Assembly: GCA_905480055.1 (NCBI GenBank)
Contig: CAJQOW010000096.1
Span: 1 to 5,608 of the forward strand
DNA length: 5,608 nucleotides
DNA from: an uncultured Acidimicrobiia bacterium
Lineage (GTDB): Bacteria; Actinomycetota; Acidimicrobiia; UBA5794
Direction of reading: 5' to 3'
Part shown: one piece after another, positions 1 to 5,589 of the stretch
How the letters are laid out: each line of letters opens with the position of its first letter
Position numbering within the stretch: position 1 is the stretch's first letter
The notes under the pieces: generated by a model
Told to the model about the DNA's origin: nothing
Database searches by the model: none
What the model saw: only the letters and a program-made list of their open reading frames with translations
Translations under genes and position numbers: made by a program

Positions 1-151
1 GCTCGCCGAAGACCTCTTCCCGTCCATGAGTGCGACAGCGGTGTCAGCAACGAGGTTCATCCTCATGGGTGCGATGATCATGCTGCTCATGATCTTCCGA
101 CCCGAAGGTCTCTTCGGGAAGCGAGAGGAGCTGTCACTTGAGATCCAGTGA
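1..151 (+). CDS. livM: Branched-chain amino acid type ABC transporter permease LivM, C-terminal end (partial)
   Basis: The window opens inside this gene. Reading from base 2 gives 49 residues and a TGA at 149-151. The visible part contains the last membrane segment (about visible residues 18-32, rich in Met, Leu and Ile), followed by the motif IFRPEGLFGKRE. Arg-Pro-Glu-Gly-Leu-Phe-Gly after the last helix is the usual ending of LivM/LivH family permeases (seen here; the family pattern is known). LivM is one of two inner-membrane permease subunits that form the translocation path of the high-affinity branched-chain amino acid importer class. The 3' end overlaps livG by 14 nt, so the two are one operon and probably translationally coupled. 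Substrate cannot be read from this fragment, and most of the protein lies outside the window. Confidence 0.85.
   Translation, partial: LAEDLFPSMSATAVSATRFILMGAMIMLLMIFRPEGLFGKREELSLEIQ
126..130 (+). promoter_or_regulatory. Ribosome binding site that decides the livG TTG start
   Basis: AGGAG lies 7 nt before the TTG at 138, inside the end of livM. Its spacing fits a Shine-Dalgarno sequence and supports the rare start codon. No ATG occurs near the conserved beginning of the ATPase. Confidence 0.7.
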
Positions 152-950
152 CTACATCCTCAGGTGCAGAGGTGTCCAGAAACACTTTGGCGGGGTGACT
201 GCTGTGGACGTCGAGCATCTCGAGGTCGAACGCGGCAGCATCACGGCGCTCATTGGTCCCAACGGGGCGGGGAAGACGACGTTCTTCGACATCATCACTG
301 GATTCCTCGACCCCGACGGTGGAACCATCGTGTTCGAGGGCACAGACATCACCGACAAGCCCGCCCACGCCATTGCACGTGGCGGGCTGGTTCGCACCTT
401 TCAGCTCACCCGCATACTCAACAAGATGTCGGTGCTCGACAACATGATGCTGGCTGCTCCGAACCAGACCGGCGAACGCGTCGGCAACACGTTTGTGCGC
501 CGCTCACGCATCTCGTCCCAGGAGAAGGAAATCCAGCAGCGGGCACTGGAGCTTCTCGACCGGTTCTCGCTCCTCCCGCTCGCTGGCGAATACGGCGGGC
601 GGCTGTCTGGCGGCCAGAAAAAGCTTCTGGAACTTGCCAGGGCGCTCATGGCACATCCGACCATGGTGCTGCTCGACGAACCCATGGCAGGCGTCAATCC
701 AGCCCTCGGCGAGGAACTGCTTCGCTACGTGCTCGAGCTGCGTGAAGAGGGGATGACCTTTCTCTTTGTCGAACACGACATGGACATCGTGATGCGGATC
801 TCGGACCGTGTCGTCGTCATGGCCACCGGAGAGATCATTGCGGACGGAAGCCCTGATGACGTGAGGTCCGATCCTGCTGTGCTGGCTGCCTACCTCGGCG
901 ATCATGCCGCCGAGGACATCGCAGAGGCTGAGGAGGGATCCGCGCAATGA
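138..950 (+). CDS. livG: ABC transporter ATP-binding protein LivG (branched-chain amino acid type)
   Basis: This 270-residue cytoplasmic ATPase powers import through the LivHM-type permease as a heterodimer with LivF. Visible motifs are Walker A GPNGAGKT (40-47), Q-loop Gln89 in RTFQLTR, signature LSGGQ (156-160), Walker B MVLLDEP with catalytic Glu181, D-loop PMAGVNP (182-188) and switch His213 in VEHDMD. The FGG near residue 18 and the AYLG near 251-254 are typical of LivG. A TTG start is chosen because the conserved LRCRGVQKHFGG segment begins within 20 residues, AGGAG sits 7 nt upstream, and no ATG is nearby. It overlaps livM by 14 nt and livF by 4 nt (ATGA), so all three are co-transcribed. 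The acidic tail after AYLG (255-270) is somewhat longer than in many LivG proteins. The family is certain; the transported solute (Leu/Ile/Val, another amino acid, or an amide) is inferred only by class. Confidence 0.95.
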   Translation: MRSSDYILRCRGVQKHFGGVTAVDVEHLEVERGSITALIGPNGAGKTTFFDIITGFLDPDGGTIVFEGTDITDKPAHAIARGGLVRTFQLTRILNKMSVLDNMMLAAPNQTGERVGNTFVRRSRISSQEKEIQQRALELLDRFSLLPLAGEYGGRLSGGQKKLLELARALMAHPTMVLLDEPMAGVNPALGEELLRYVLELREEGMTFLFVEHDMDIVMRISDRVVVMATGEIIADGSPDDVRSDPAVLAAYLGDHAAEDIAEAEEGSAQ

Positions 951-1663
951 CCGAACGACTGATTGTGGTCGAGGGCCTTCGCGCCGGATACACCAAGGAA
1001 GTCGAAATCCTCCGCGGAATCGACATCGAGCTCGATGACGGTGAAATCGTCTCCATCATTGGCCCCAATGGGGCTGGCAAGTCGACGCTCATCAAGTCGA
1101 TCTTCGGCCTGGTTCCCCCGTCGGCTGGATCGGTGTTGCTCAGGGGCAAGGAGATGGCGGGGAAGAAGCCCCACGTCATGGTGTCCCACGAGGTCGGGTA
1201 CGTGCCTCAGGTCAAGAACATCTTTGAATCGCTGACCGTCGACGAGAACCTCACCATGGGTGCGTACTCGAACCCCAAGATTGCAGGCGTCCAACGCGAG
1301 AAGCTGTTCGACTGGTTCCCCATGCTCGAGAAACGCAAGAACACGAAGGCTGGGAGCCTCTCGGGAGGCCAACGCCAACTCGTGGCAATTTCCCGGGCGC
1401 TCATGGCGAGCCCATCGATCTTGCTCCTGGATGAGCCGTCGGCAGGTCTGTCACCTGCAAACGTCGACGAGATCTTCCACCGCATTCGTGATATCAAGGA
1501 CAGGGGCGTGTCGATCCTGATGGTCGAGCAGAACGCCAGGCGTGCACTCGCCCTCTCCGACCGTGGATACGTCCTCGACCAAGGCACGAACGCCTACACC
1601 GGCACCGGCGTCGAGCTCCTCCATGACCCCAAGATCGGGGACCTCTACCTCGGCGGGTCCTGA
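947..1663 (+). CDS. livF: ABC transporter ATP-binding protein LivF (branched-chain amino acid type)
   Basis: This 238-residue protein is the second ATPase of the importer and partner of LivG. Motifs in order are Walker A GPNGAGKS (39-46), Q-loop Gln88 in YVPQVKNIF, signature LSGGQRQ (138-144), Walker B ILLLDEP with Glu163, D-loop PSAGLSP (164-170), and VEQNARRAL, where Gln195 holds the switch-histidine position. VEQN and the C-terminal DLYLGG ending are characteristic of LivF and distinguish it from LivG. Length matches the usual 230-240 residues. The ATG overlaps the livG stop as ATGA and follows AGGAGGG (931-937) by 9 nt, so translation is coupled but the gene also has its own strong ribosome binding site. 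It is the last gene of the operon; a long hairpin lies just after the stop. No defect is visible. Confidence 0.95.
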   Translation: MTERLIVVEGLRAGYTKEVEILRGIDIELDDGEIVSIIGPNGAGKSTLIKSIFGLVPPSAGSVLLRGKEMAGKKPHVMVSHEVGYVPQVKNIFESLTVDENLTMGAYSNPKIAGVQREKLFDWFPMLEKRKNTKAGSLSGGQRQLVAISRALMASPSILLLDEPSAGLSPANVDEIFHRIRDIKDRGVSILMVEQNARRALALSDRGYVLDQGTNAYTGTGVELLHDPKIGDLYLGGS

Positions 1664-1671
1664 CCCCAAGC

Positions 1672-1716
1672 CACAACGAGAAGAGGGGCCCGCAATGGGC
1701 CCCTCTTCTGGTTGTG
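1672..1716. terminator. Intergenic hairpin, probable bidirectional terminator between livF and the receptor gene
   Basis: A perfect 13-bp stem pairs 1679-1691 with 1697-1709 around the 5-nt loop GCAAT. After one G/G mismatch (1678/1710), six more pairs (1672-1677 with 1711-1716) extend it to 19 pairs. It sits in the 69-nt gap between the convergent stops of livF and the receptor gene. Neither side has a T-run, so it resembles the U-less (I-shaped) hairpin terminators described in actinobacteria. Position and stem strength make termination the best reading. Function is inferred. Confidence 0.8.
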
Positions 1717-1732
1717 ATCGGACAGGGTTGCG

Positions 1733-3103
1733 CTACTGGATGTCTCCAGGAGTTGACGCAAGCTGATCCTGCTGGGTTGCACCGTCAGCGGTGAACGACC
1801 AGACCTGATAGAGCGACGACCCAGGATCGCCAGAGCCATCCTTGAAGTCGATCTCGCCACTCGCACCAACGTAGTCGATGTCGGTCGCTGGGTCCTGGAG
1901 CAACAACGCGAGGCATGCCTCAGCGATGCACTTCTCGCCGCCCTTGGACACGCCCACCATTGCGGACTGAATCCCTGCGGACGTTCCATCGCTCGCCTGT
2001 GCAGCAAGAATGACAAGCCAAGCAGCGTCATACGACTGGGGTGCGAAGAGCGTGAAGTCCGCTCCAAACGCGTCCGAATAGCGGGAAGCGAACTGCGCCG
2101 ATGCGTCGTTCTCTTCCGAACCCGGTGCTGTGCCCTCGAACCCTGCGAACAGAGCTGCATCAAGGGTGGTTGCTTCGACGAACGTGTCATCGAGGAGACC
2201 GTCGGTGTAGAACCACGGAATGGACTGGTCTGCCTTCAGCAGCTCCTGCCTGAATGCTTCCTGATGGATAGGAACACCGGTCTCCGGGAAGCCGATGAAC
2301 AGCACCGAGTCGGGCCCTGCTTCGACGACCTGGGTCACGATCGAAGCAGCATCGAAGTCCTCTGGGTTGTAGGGAACCTCGATCACGATGCCATCCGTAC
2401 CGAAGTTGTCCGCGAACGCCGCCTTGAGGCCCTCACCGTACGAGTCCTGTCGGTAGATGACGCCGACCTTGGACACCCCACGTGCAGCAAGCAACGCGGC
2501 CGTGTACTCACCCTGGAGTGCGTCCGAAGGCGCCGTCCTGAAGTAGAGGCCATTGGCGTCCACCGTCGAGAACTGCGGGCTGGTGTTCGATGGCGAGATC
2601 ATGAGTACGCCCGAACCGGTCAGGTCAGGGAGCACAGACAGCGAGATGCTAGAAGCTGCCGCACCGACCTCGGCCTGGTAGCCGTCTGCGATGATCTTGG
2701 CTGCTTCAGCCTGGGCCGTGTCCGGGTTCGTTGCGGAGTCGAAACCGTTCAACGTCACATCGGCGCCGTGAACGCCTCCTGCGGCGTTGGCTTCCGTGAC
2801 AGCAAGCTCGACGGCTTGCGCCATTCCTGGGCCGAACGCCGACAGGTCGCCGGTGATCGGGAGCAATGATGCAAGCTTGAGCGCCTCACCCTGGGCTGGT
2901 GCCTCGGATGTGGTCGTGGTCTCTTCGTCCGTGCTGGTCGTTGTCGTGTCTTCGACAGTCGTGGTTGTCGTATCGCCAGCGGTAGTCGTTGTCGCAGATG
3001 CTTCGTCATCTCCGCCGCTGTTCACAGCGATGATGATGACGACGATGATTGCGACGGCCGCTACGGCGATCCACGGCAACCATCTTTTGAGGTTGTCGTT
3101 CAC
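1733..3103 (-). CDS. ABC transporter substrate-binding protein, branched-chain amino acid (Leu/Ile/Val-binding) family, membrane-anchored
   Basis: This 456-residue extracytoplasmic receptor binds a small solute and should hand it to a Liv-type permease, most simply the one encoded by the convergent livMGF genes. The N-terminus has Lys6-Arg7, then a hydrophobic helix (about 9-27), GGDDE, and a Thr-rich linker (about 38-66) that spaces the binding domain from the membrane. The type I periplasmic-binding fold starts near residue 74 (ALKLASLLPITGDLSAFGPGM) and includes the hinge-region segment ISPSNTSPQF (169-178), SKVGVIYRQDSYGEG (211-224), and the C-terminal YVGASGEIDFKDGSGD (411-426) typical of LivJ/LivK relatives. 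Cys392 and Cys397 are the only cysteines and could form a disulfide. Start is GTG with GGAGG 6 nt upstream. Oddly there is no lipobox cysteine: Ser29 precedes GGDDE where actinobacterial relatives often have the lipidated Cys, so it is probably held by an uncleaved helix. Ligand is not known; amino acids or amides are both possible for this family. Confidence 0.9.
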   Translation of the reverse strand: MNDNLKRWLPWIAVAAVAIIVVIIIAVNSGGDDEASATTTTAGDTTTTTVEDTTTTSTDEETTTTSEAPAQGEALKLASLLPITGDLSAFGPGMAQAVELAVTEANAAGGVHGADVTLNGFDSATNPDTAQAEAAKIIADGYQAEVGAAASSISLSVLPDLTGSGVLMISPSNTSPQFSTVDANGLYFRTAPSDALQGEYTAALLAARGVSKVGVIYRQDSYGEGLKAAFADNFGTDGIVIEVPYNPEDFDAASIVTQVVEAGPDSVLFIGFPETGVPIHQEAFRQELLKADQSIPWFYTDGLLDDTFVEATTLDAALFAGFEGTAPGSEENDASAQFASRYSDAFGADFTLFAPQSYDAAWLVILAAQASDGTSAGIQSAMVGVSKGGEKCIAEACLALLLQDPATDIDYVGASGEIDFKDGSGDPGSSLYQVWSFTADGATQQDQLASTPGDIQ

Positions 3104-3109
3104 CTTGTG

Positions 3110-3114
3110 CCTCC
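3110..3114 (-). promoter_or_regulatory. Ribosome binding site of the substrate-binding protein gene
   Basis: On the minus strand this reads GGAGG, 6 nt before the GTG start (3103-3101). It supports the GTG as the true start and shows that the N-terminal membrane helix belongs to the protein. Confidence 0.7.
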
Positions 3115-3130
3115 AAGTTTCTTCGTTGGG

Positions 3131-3150
3131 TCACGCAGGAGTCTGCGTGA
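3131..3150. promoter_or_regulatory. Perfect 8+4+8 inverted repeat, candidate operator in the divergent intergenic region
   Basis: TCACGCAG (3131-3138) and CTGCGTGA (3143-3150) are exact reverse complements around GAGT. The dyad lies 27 nt upstream of the receptor start codon, in the only intergenic region from which this gene can be transcribed, and just downstream of a weak minus-strand promoter candidate. A 20-bp dyad is the right size for a dimeric repressor such as a GntR, TetR or Lrp-type protein. A short RNA hairpin in the leader is the alternative. No regulator gene is in the window, so the binding protein is unknown. Confidence 0.45.
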
Positions 3151-3157
3151 ACGGGCA

Positions 3158-3187
3158 AGAGTAGGCCTGCCCCATACCGGAGGGCAA
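3158..3187 (-). promoter_or_regulatory. Weak sigma-70-like promoter candidate for the substrate-binding protein gene
   Basis: On the minus strand TTGCCC (3187-3182) and TACTCT (3163-3158) are separated by 18 nt. They match the -35 well and the -10 only as TANNNT. Transcription would begin near 3151, placing the dyad at 3131-3150 immediately downstream, where a bound repressor could block elongation or initiation. This is inferred from pattern alone in GC-rich DNA and could be chance. Confidence 0.25.
3179..3184 (+). promoter_or_regulatory. Candidate ribosome binding site for an hflX TTG start
   Basis: GGAGGG lies 6 nt before an in-frame TTG at 3191. No comparable purine-rich site precedes the ATG at 3224. 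This is the reason for choosing the TTG start of hflX, mirroring the TTG start of livG. Confidence 0.45.
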
Positions 3188-3190
3188 GGC

Positions 3191-4540
3191 TTGCAGGCCC
3201 TTGGTACGCGGTACCGTTGGTATATGGACGACCGCACCGACGCCCACGTATCGCGTCAACGCCAGGGGCTCACCGCTTCCGTCACCGACTTCGATGTCGA
3301 ACGGCAGCGGGCCCTCCTGATCGGGCTGATTCGCTCGGCGAACGACCGCGCACGGGGTGAGTCGAGCCTCGAGGAACTCGGTCTGCTCACGGACACCGCT
3401 GGTTCCGAGCCGGTCATCAGCGAGCTCGTACGTAGGGAACGACCCGATCCGGCCACCTTCATCGGCAAGGGGAAGCTCAGCGAGCTCGTCGGGATCTCGA
3501 AGGCAGAGGACATCGACGTCGTGGTGTTCGACAATGAACTGAGCCCGGCACAACAGCGAAATCTGCACATCGCTTTCCAATGCGACGTGGTGGACAGGGT
3601 GGCACTCATCCTCGACATCTTCGCCCAGCACGCCCAAACCAAGGAAGGCATGATGCAGGTGGAGCTTGCGCAGTACCGGTATCGACTTCCGCGCCTCCGT
3701 GGCAAGGGCACCGAGCTTTCTCGCCTTGGCGCCGGCATCGGAACAAGGGGTCCTGGCGAGACCAAGCTGGAGACCGATAGACGCCGCATCCTCGACCGTG
3801 TCCGCAAGATCGAAACGGAACTGAAGAACGCCAAGCGCTCCAGGGCGACCCAAAGCAAGCGCCGCAAATCGTCCGGCGACCCCGTCGTCGCGATAGTCGG
3901 GTACACCAACGCAGGAAAGTCGACCCTCTTCAACCGATTGACCGACGCCGGAGTGCTCGTCGAGGACCGACTGTTTGCAACGTTGGATTCCACGGTGCGC
4001 AAGCTCGAACTCCCGCACGGACACACGGCCCTCCTCAGCGACACGGTCGGCTTCGTGAGGGACCTACCCCACGAACTGGTCGAAGCCTTCAGGTCAACGC
4101 TCGAGGAGGCCGCAGACGCAGACCTCCTCGTGCACCTCGTCGACGCGTCGGATGCCGACCCGGACCACCAGGTTTCGTCGGTACGCGAGGTCCTCGTGGA
4201 GATCGGTGCTGCCGACGTCGACGAAGTGATCGTCTACAACAAGATCGATGCGATCAGCGATGCTCAACTCGCACGCCTTCAAGAGCTTCACCCCGCAGCC
4301 GAGTTCATCTCGGCCCAGACCGGAGCGGGCATCCCGGATCTGATGGATGCCCTTGTCGACAGACTCGACGCAAAGACGGTGGAGCTCGACCTGCTCATCC
4401 CATATGAACGGGGTGAGGTACTCGCTGAGGTTCACGGAGCGGGTGAGGTGTCACGCCTCGAGCACCTCGAAGGCGGCACGGAGGTGTCCGTACGCCTTCC
4501 CCACGACGAAGCGCACCGCTTCCGGGAATTCGTCGCGTAG
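3191..4540 (+). CDS. hflX: GTPase HflX, ribosome-associated
   Basis: HflX is a cytoplasmic Obg/HflX-class GTPase that binds the 50S subunit and, in studied bacteria, splits or rescues stalled ribosomes under stress. From the TTG start it has 449 residues. The N-terminal HflX domain shows FIGKGK (90-95), DNELSPAQQRNL (114-125) and QTKEGMMQVELAQY (149-162). The glycine-rich GAGIGTRGPGETKLE (180-194) precedes a charged helical linker (about 195-228). The G domain has G1 GYTNAGKST (237-245), a G2 Thr in FATLDST (about 264), G3 DTVGF (284-288), G4 NKID (350-353) and G5 SAQTG (374-378). A C-terminal domain follows from about 395. All GTPase motifs are intact. Start is uncertain: TTG 3191 has GGAGGG; ATG 3224 has no such site but lies 6 nt after TACCGT, as a leaderless start would; GTG 3107 is open but would overlap the opposite gene's leader. 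It is divergent from the receptor gene and convergent with the kinase-like gene; no neighbour points to a specialised role. Confidence 0.95.
   Translation: MQALGTRYRWYMDDRTDAHVSRQRQGLTASVTDFDVERQRALLIGLIRSANDRARGESSLEELGLLTDTAGSEPVISELVRRERPDPATFIGKGKLSELVGISKAEDIDVVVFDNELSPAQQRNLHIAFQCDVVDRVALILDIFAQHAQTKEGMMQVELAQYRYRLPRLRGKGTELSRLGAGIGTRGPGETKLETDRRRILDRVRKIETELKNAKRSRATQSKRRKSSGDPVVAIVGYTNAGKSTLFNRLTDAGVLVEDRLFATLDSTVRKLELPHGHTALLSDTVGFVRDLPHELVEAFRSTLEEAADADLLVHLVDASDADPDHQVSSVREVLVEIGAADVDEVIVYNKIDAISDAQLARLQELHPAAEFISAQTGAGIPDLMDALVDRLDAKTVELDLLIPYERGEVLAEVHGAGEVSRLEHLEGGTEVSVRLPHDEAHRFREFVA
3203..3215. repeat. Short palindrome GGTAC-GCG-GTACC at the 5' end of hflX
   Basis: Two exact 5-nt arms flank GCG. 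It falls between the TTG and ATG start candidates of hflX, and partly inside the leaderless -10 candidate TACCGT (3212-3217). If the ATG is the true start this could be a regulatory site; if the TTG is used it is coding. A chance palindrome cannot be excluded. Confidence 0.3.
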
Positions 4541-4552
4541 TCGACCGGTCCC

Positions 4553-5575
4553 TCAGCTGGGGATCCCGATGTCCCCTCCACGGCTGACGCGCTGAAGCAT
4601 GTCGCGCACTCTCAGTTCGCCTCGTTCATAGACCTCGGGGGCGGCATCGAACCACTCCGGCTGGCTGATCACGTCGTTGGCCATTACAAGCGTTCGGCCC
4701 GCGATGAACGTGAACACCTCACCACCCGGGTCCGGCCAGGACGCTATCGACTCGTAGCCCTCACGAAACTGGGCGCAGCGGGCATCGAAATCCTTGTCTG
4801 ACCAGAAGTAGTACAGCGTTGTCCCGATGTCCTGCACCGGCCAACCCCACACGATGTCCTCGAAATCGAACGCGGCAACGACACCGCGGTTGATCTTGGC
4901 GTTCCACGGATGGAAGTCTCCGTGCAGGATCCGCGGGGGCTCCCTGGCAGCAAGATCATCCAGCGTCCCTTCAACAAGAACACGGACGTCGTCGAACAGC
5001 GTTCGTCGCTCGGGAGGGAGGAGCTCCTCGCCGGCATCGGAGAACACGATGAAGGGCAGGTCGTAGGGGTACACCGTGTCGTATCGGACGGCGGTGAACC
5101 CTGCCGACGGAATGAAGTCGGCTGCTTGCTCGTGCATCTTGGCCATGGTCGCCCCGCAGGCGCGCATCGAGTCTGGCGAGAGTCGATCGGCGAGCAGAGG
5201 ACCCTCGAGCCACGAGAACACAGCGCACGGACGGTCATGCGGGACATCGTCGGCACTCGCGACCGTCACATAGGCGCCACCTCGGGTGGGGACAGGGAGG
5301 GGAACGATCACGTCGGAATGGTCAGCGAGGGTGCGGATCCACTCCACCTCCGATCGGATCTCTTCAGCGGTGTGACCCGCCGGGGGGCCGAGGCCAACCC
5401 GCATTGCGTATCGCCCTCCGTCTGCGGTATCGAGCCGGAACACGCCGTTGGTGGCATCGGTCAGGCCACGCATCCGCACCACATCGAGCGAATACTCGTC
5501 GAGCGCCGCCGCCGCGACCGCTCGCAACCGATTCCGCCGCCCCTGCTCCGTGAGTTCGTAGTAGTCCCGTGGCAT
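4553..5575 (-). CDS. Aminoglycoside phosphotransferase/SrkA-like kinase-fold protein, substrate unknown
   Basis: This 340-residue cytoplasmic protein belongs to the APH phosphotransferase superfamily, whose members transfer phosphate from ATP or GTP to antibiotics, small metabolites (homoserine, choline, sugars) or proteins. The catalytic loop is HGDFHPWNAKI (218-228) with Asp220 as expected base and Asn225 as metal ligand. DFED (237-240) supplies the second metal-binding Asp237, and GWPVQDIGTTLYYF (244-257) matches the G-x-P-x-x-D segment seen in SrkA and homoserine kinase II relatives. The N-lobe has GLTDATNGVFRL (37-48), where the nucleotide loop is expected, and YAMRV (56-60), with Arg59 in the place where many kinases have the ATP-binding Lys. 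SWLEG (121-125) marks the hinge region. The start is ATG without a Shine-Dalgarno sequence. Context gives no substrate, and an antibiotic-resistance role should not be assumed from the family name. The fold is confident, the reaction is not. Confidence 0.85.
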   Translation of the reverse strand: MPRDYYELTEQGRRNRLRAVAAAALDEYSLDVVRMRGLTDATNGVFRLDTADGGRYAMRVGLGPPAGHTAEEIRSEVEWIRTLADHSDVIVPLPVPTRGGAYVTVASADDVPHDRPCAVFSWLEGPLLADRLSPDSMRACGATMAKMHEQAADFIPSAGFTAVRYDTVYPYDLPFIVFSDAGEELLPPERRTLFDDVRVLVEGTLDDLAAREPPRILHGDFHPWNAKINRGVVAAFDFEDIVWGWPVQDIGTTLYYFWSDKDFDARCAQFREGYESIASWPDPGGEVFTFIAGRTLVMANDVISQPEWFDAAPEVYERGELRVRDMLQRVSRGGDIGIPS

Positions 5576-5581
5576 GGGGAG

Positions 5582-5587
5582 AAGCTA
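5582..5587 (-). promoter_or_regulatory. Possible -10 element for a leaderless start of the kinase-like gene
   Basis: On the minus strand TAGCTT ends 6 nt before the ATG at 5575-5573, and no purine-rich ribosome binding site is present in between or just upstream. That layout (TANNNT, 6-7 nt, start codon) is the known signature of leaderless transcripts in actinobacteria. The motif is short and may be chance. Confidence 0.3.
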
Positions 5588-5589
5588 GT

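Noticed and set aside
1520..1540. Gln instead of His at the LivF switch position, as a possible broken ATPase
   Set aside because: VEQN is the normal sequence in LivF-type ATPases, so it is not a defect.
1645..2190. A 181-codon minus-strand frame overlapping the livF end and the receptor C-terminus
   Set aside because: It crosses the terminator hairpin and the stop codons of both genes, and its Ser/Arg-rich product is typical of a shadow frame.
2264..2869. A 201-codon plus-strand open frame inside the receptor gene
   Set aside because: It is antisense to conserved receptor motifs, its product looks like random Arg/Val-rich sequence, and I saw no ribosome binding site or context for it.
2890..3000. 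Repetitive ACC/ACG/ACT-type tract as a DNA tandem repeat
   Set aside because: It encodes the Thr-rich linker of the receptor with varied codons and no fixed unit; it is better explained by protein composition.
3164..3199. Inverted repeat GGCCTGC/GCAGGCC with a 22-nt spacer and a nested GCAAG-G-CTTGC, as a possible riboswitch or attenuator
   Set aside because: The arms are short, the nested stems compete with one another, and I see no known riboswitch core, so it is not supported as a structured RNA.
3131..4024. A 297-codon open frame on the minus strand opposite hflX
   Set aside because: It is a frame shadow of hflX in GC-rich DNA. The plus frame has every HflX motif, while this translation has no recognisable family and would run through the intergenic dyad.
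4553..5575. Antibiotic resistance island around the aminoglycoside phosphotransferase family gene
   Set aside because: There are no transposase, integron or other resistance genes, base composition looks like its neighbours, and the protein resembles general metabolic or SrkA-like members as much as resistance enzymes.
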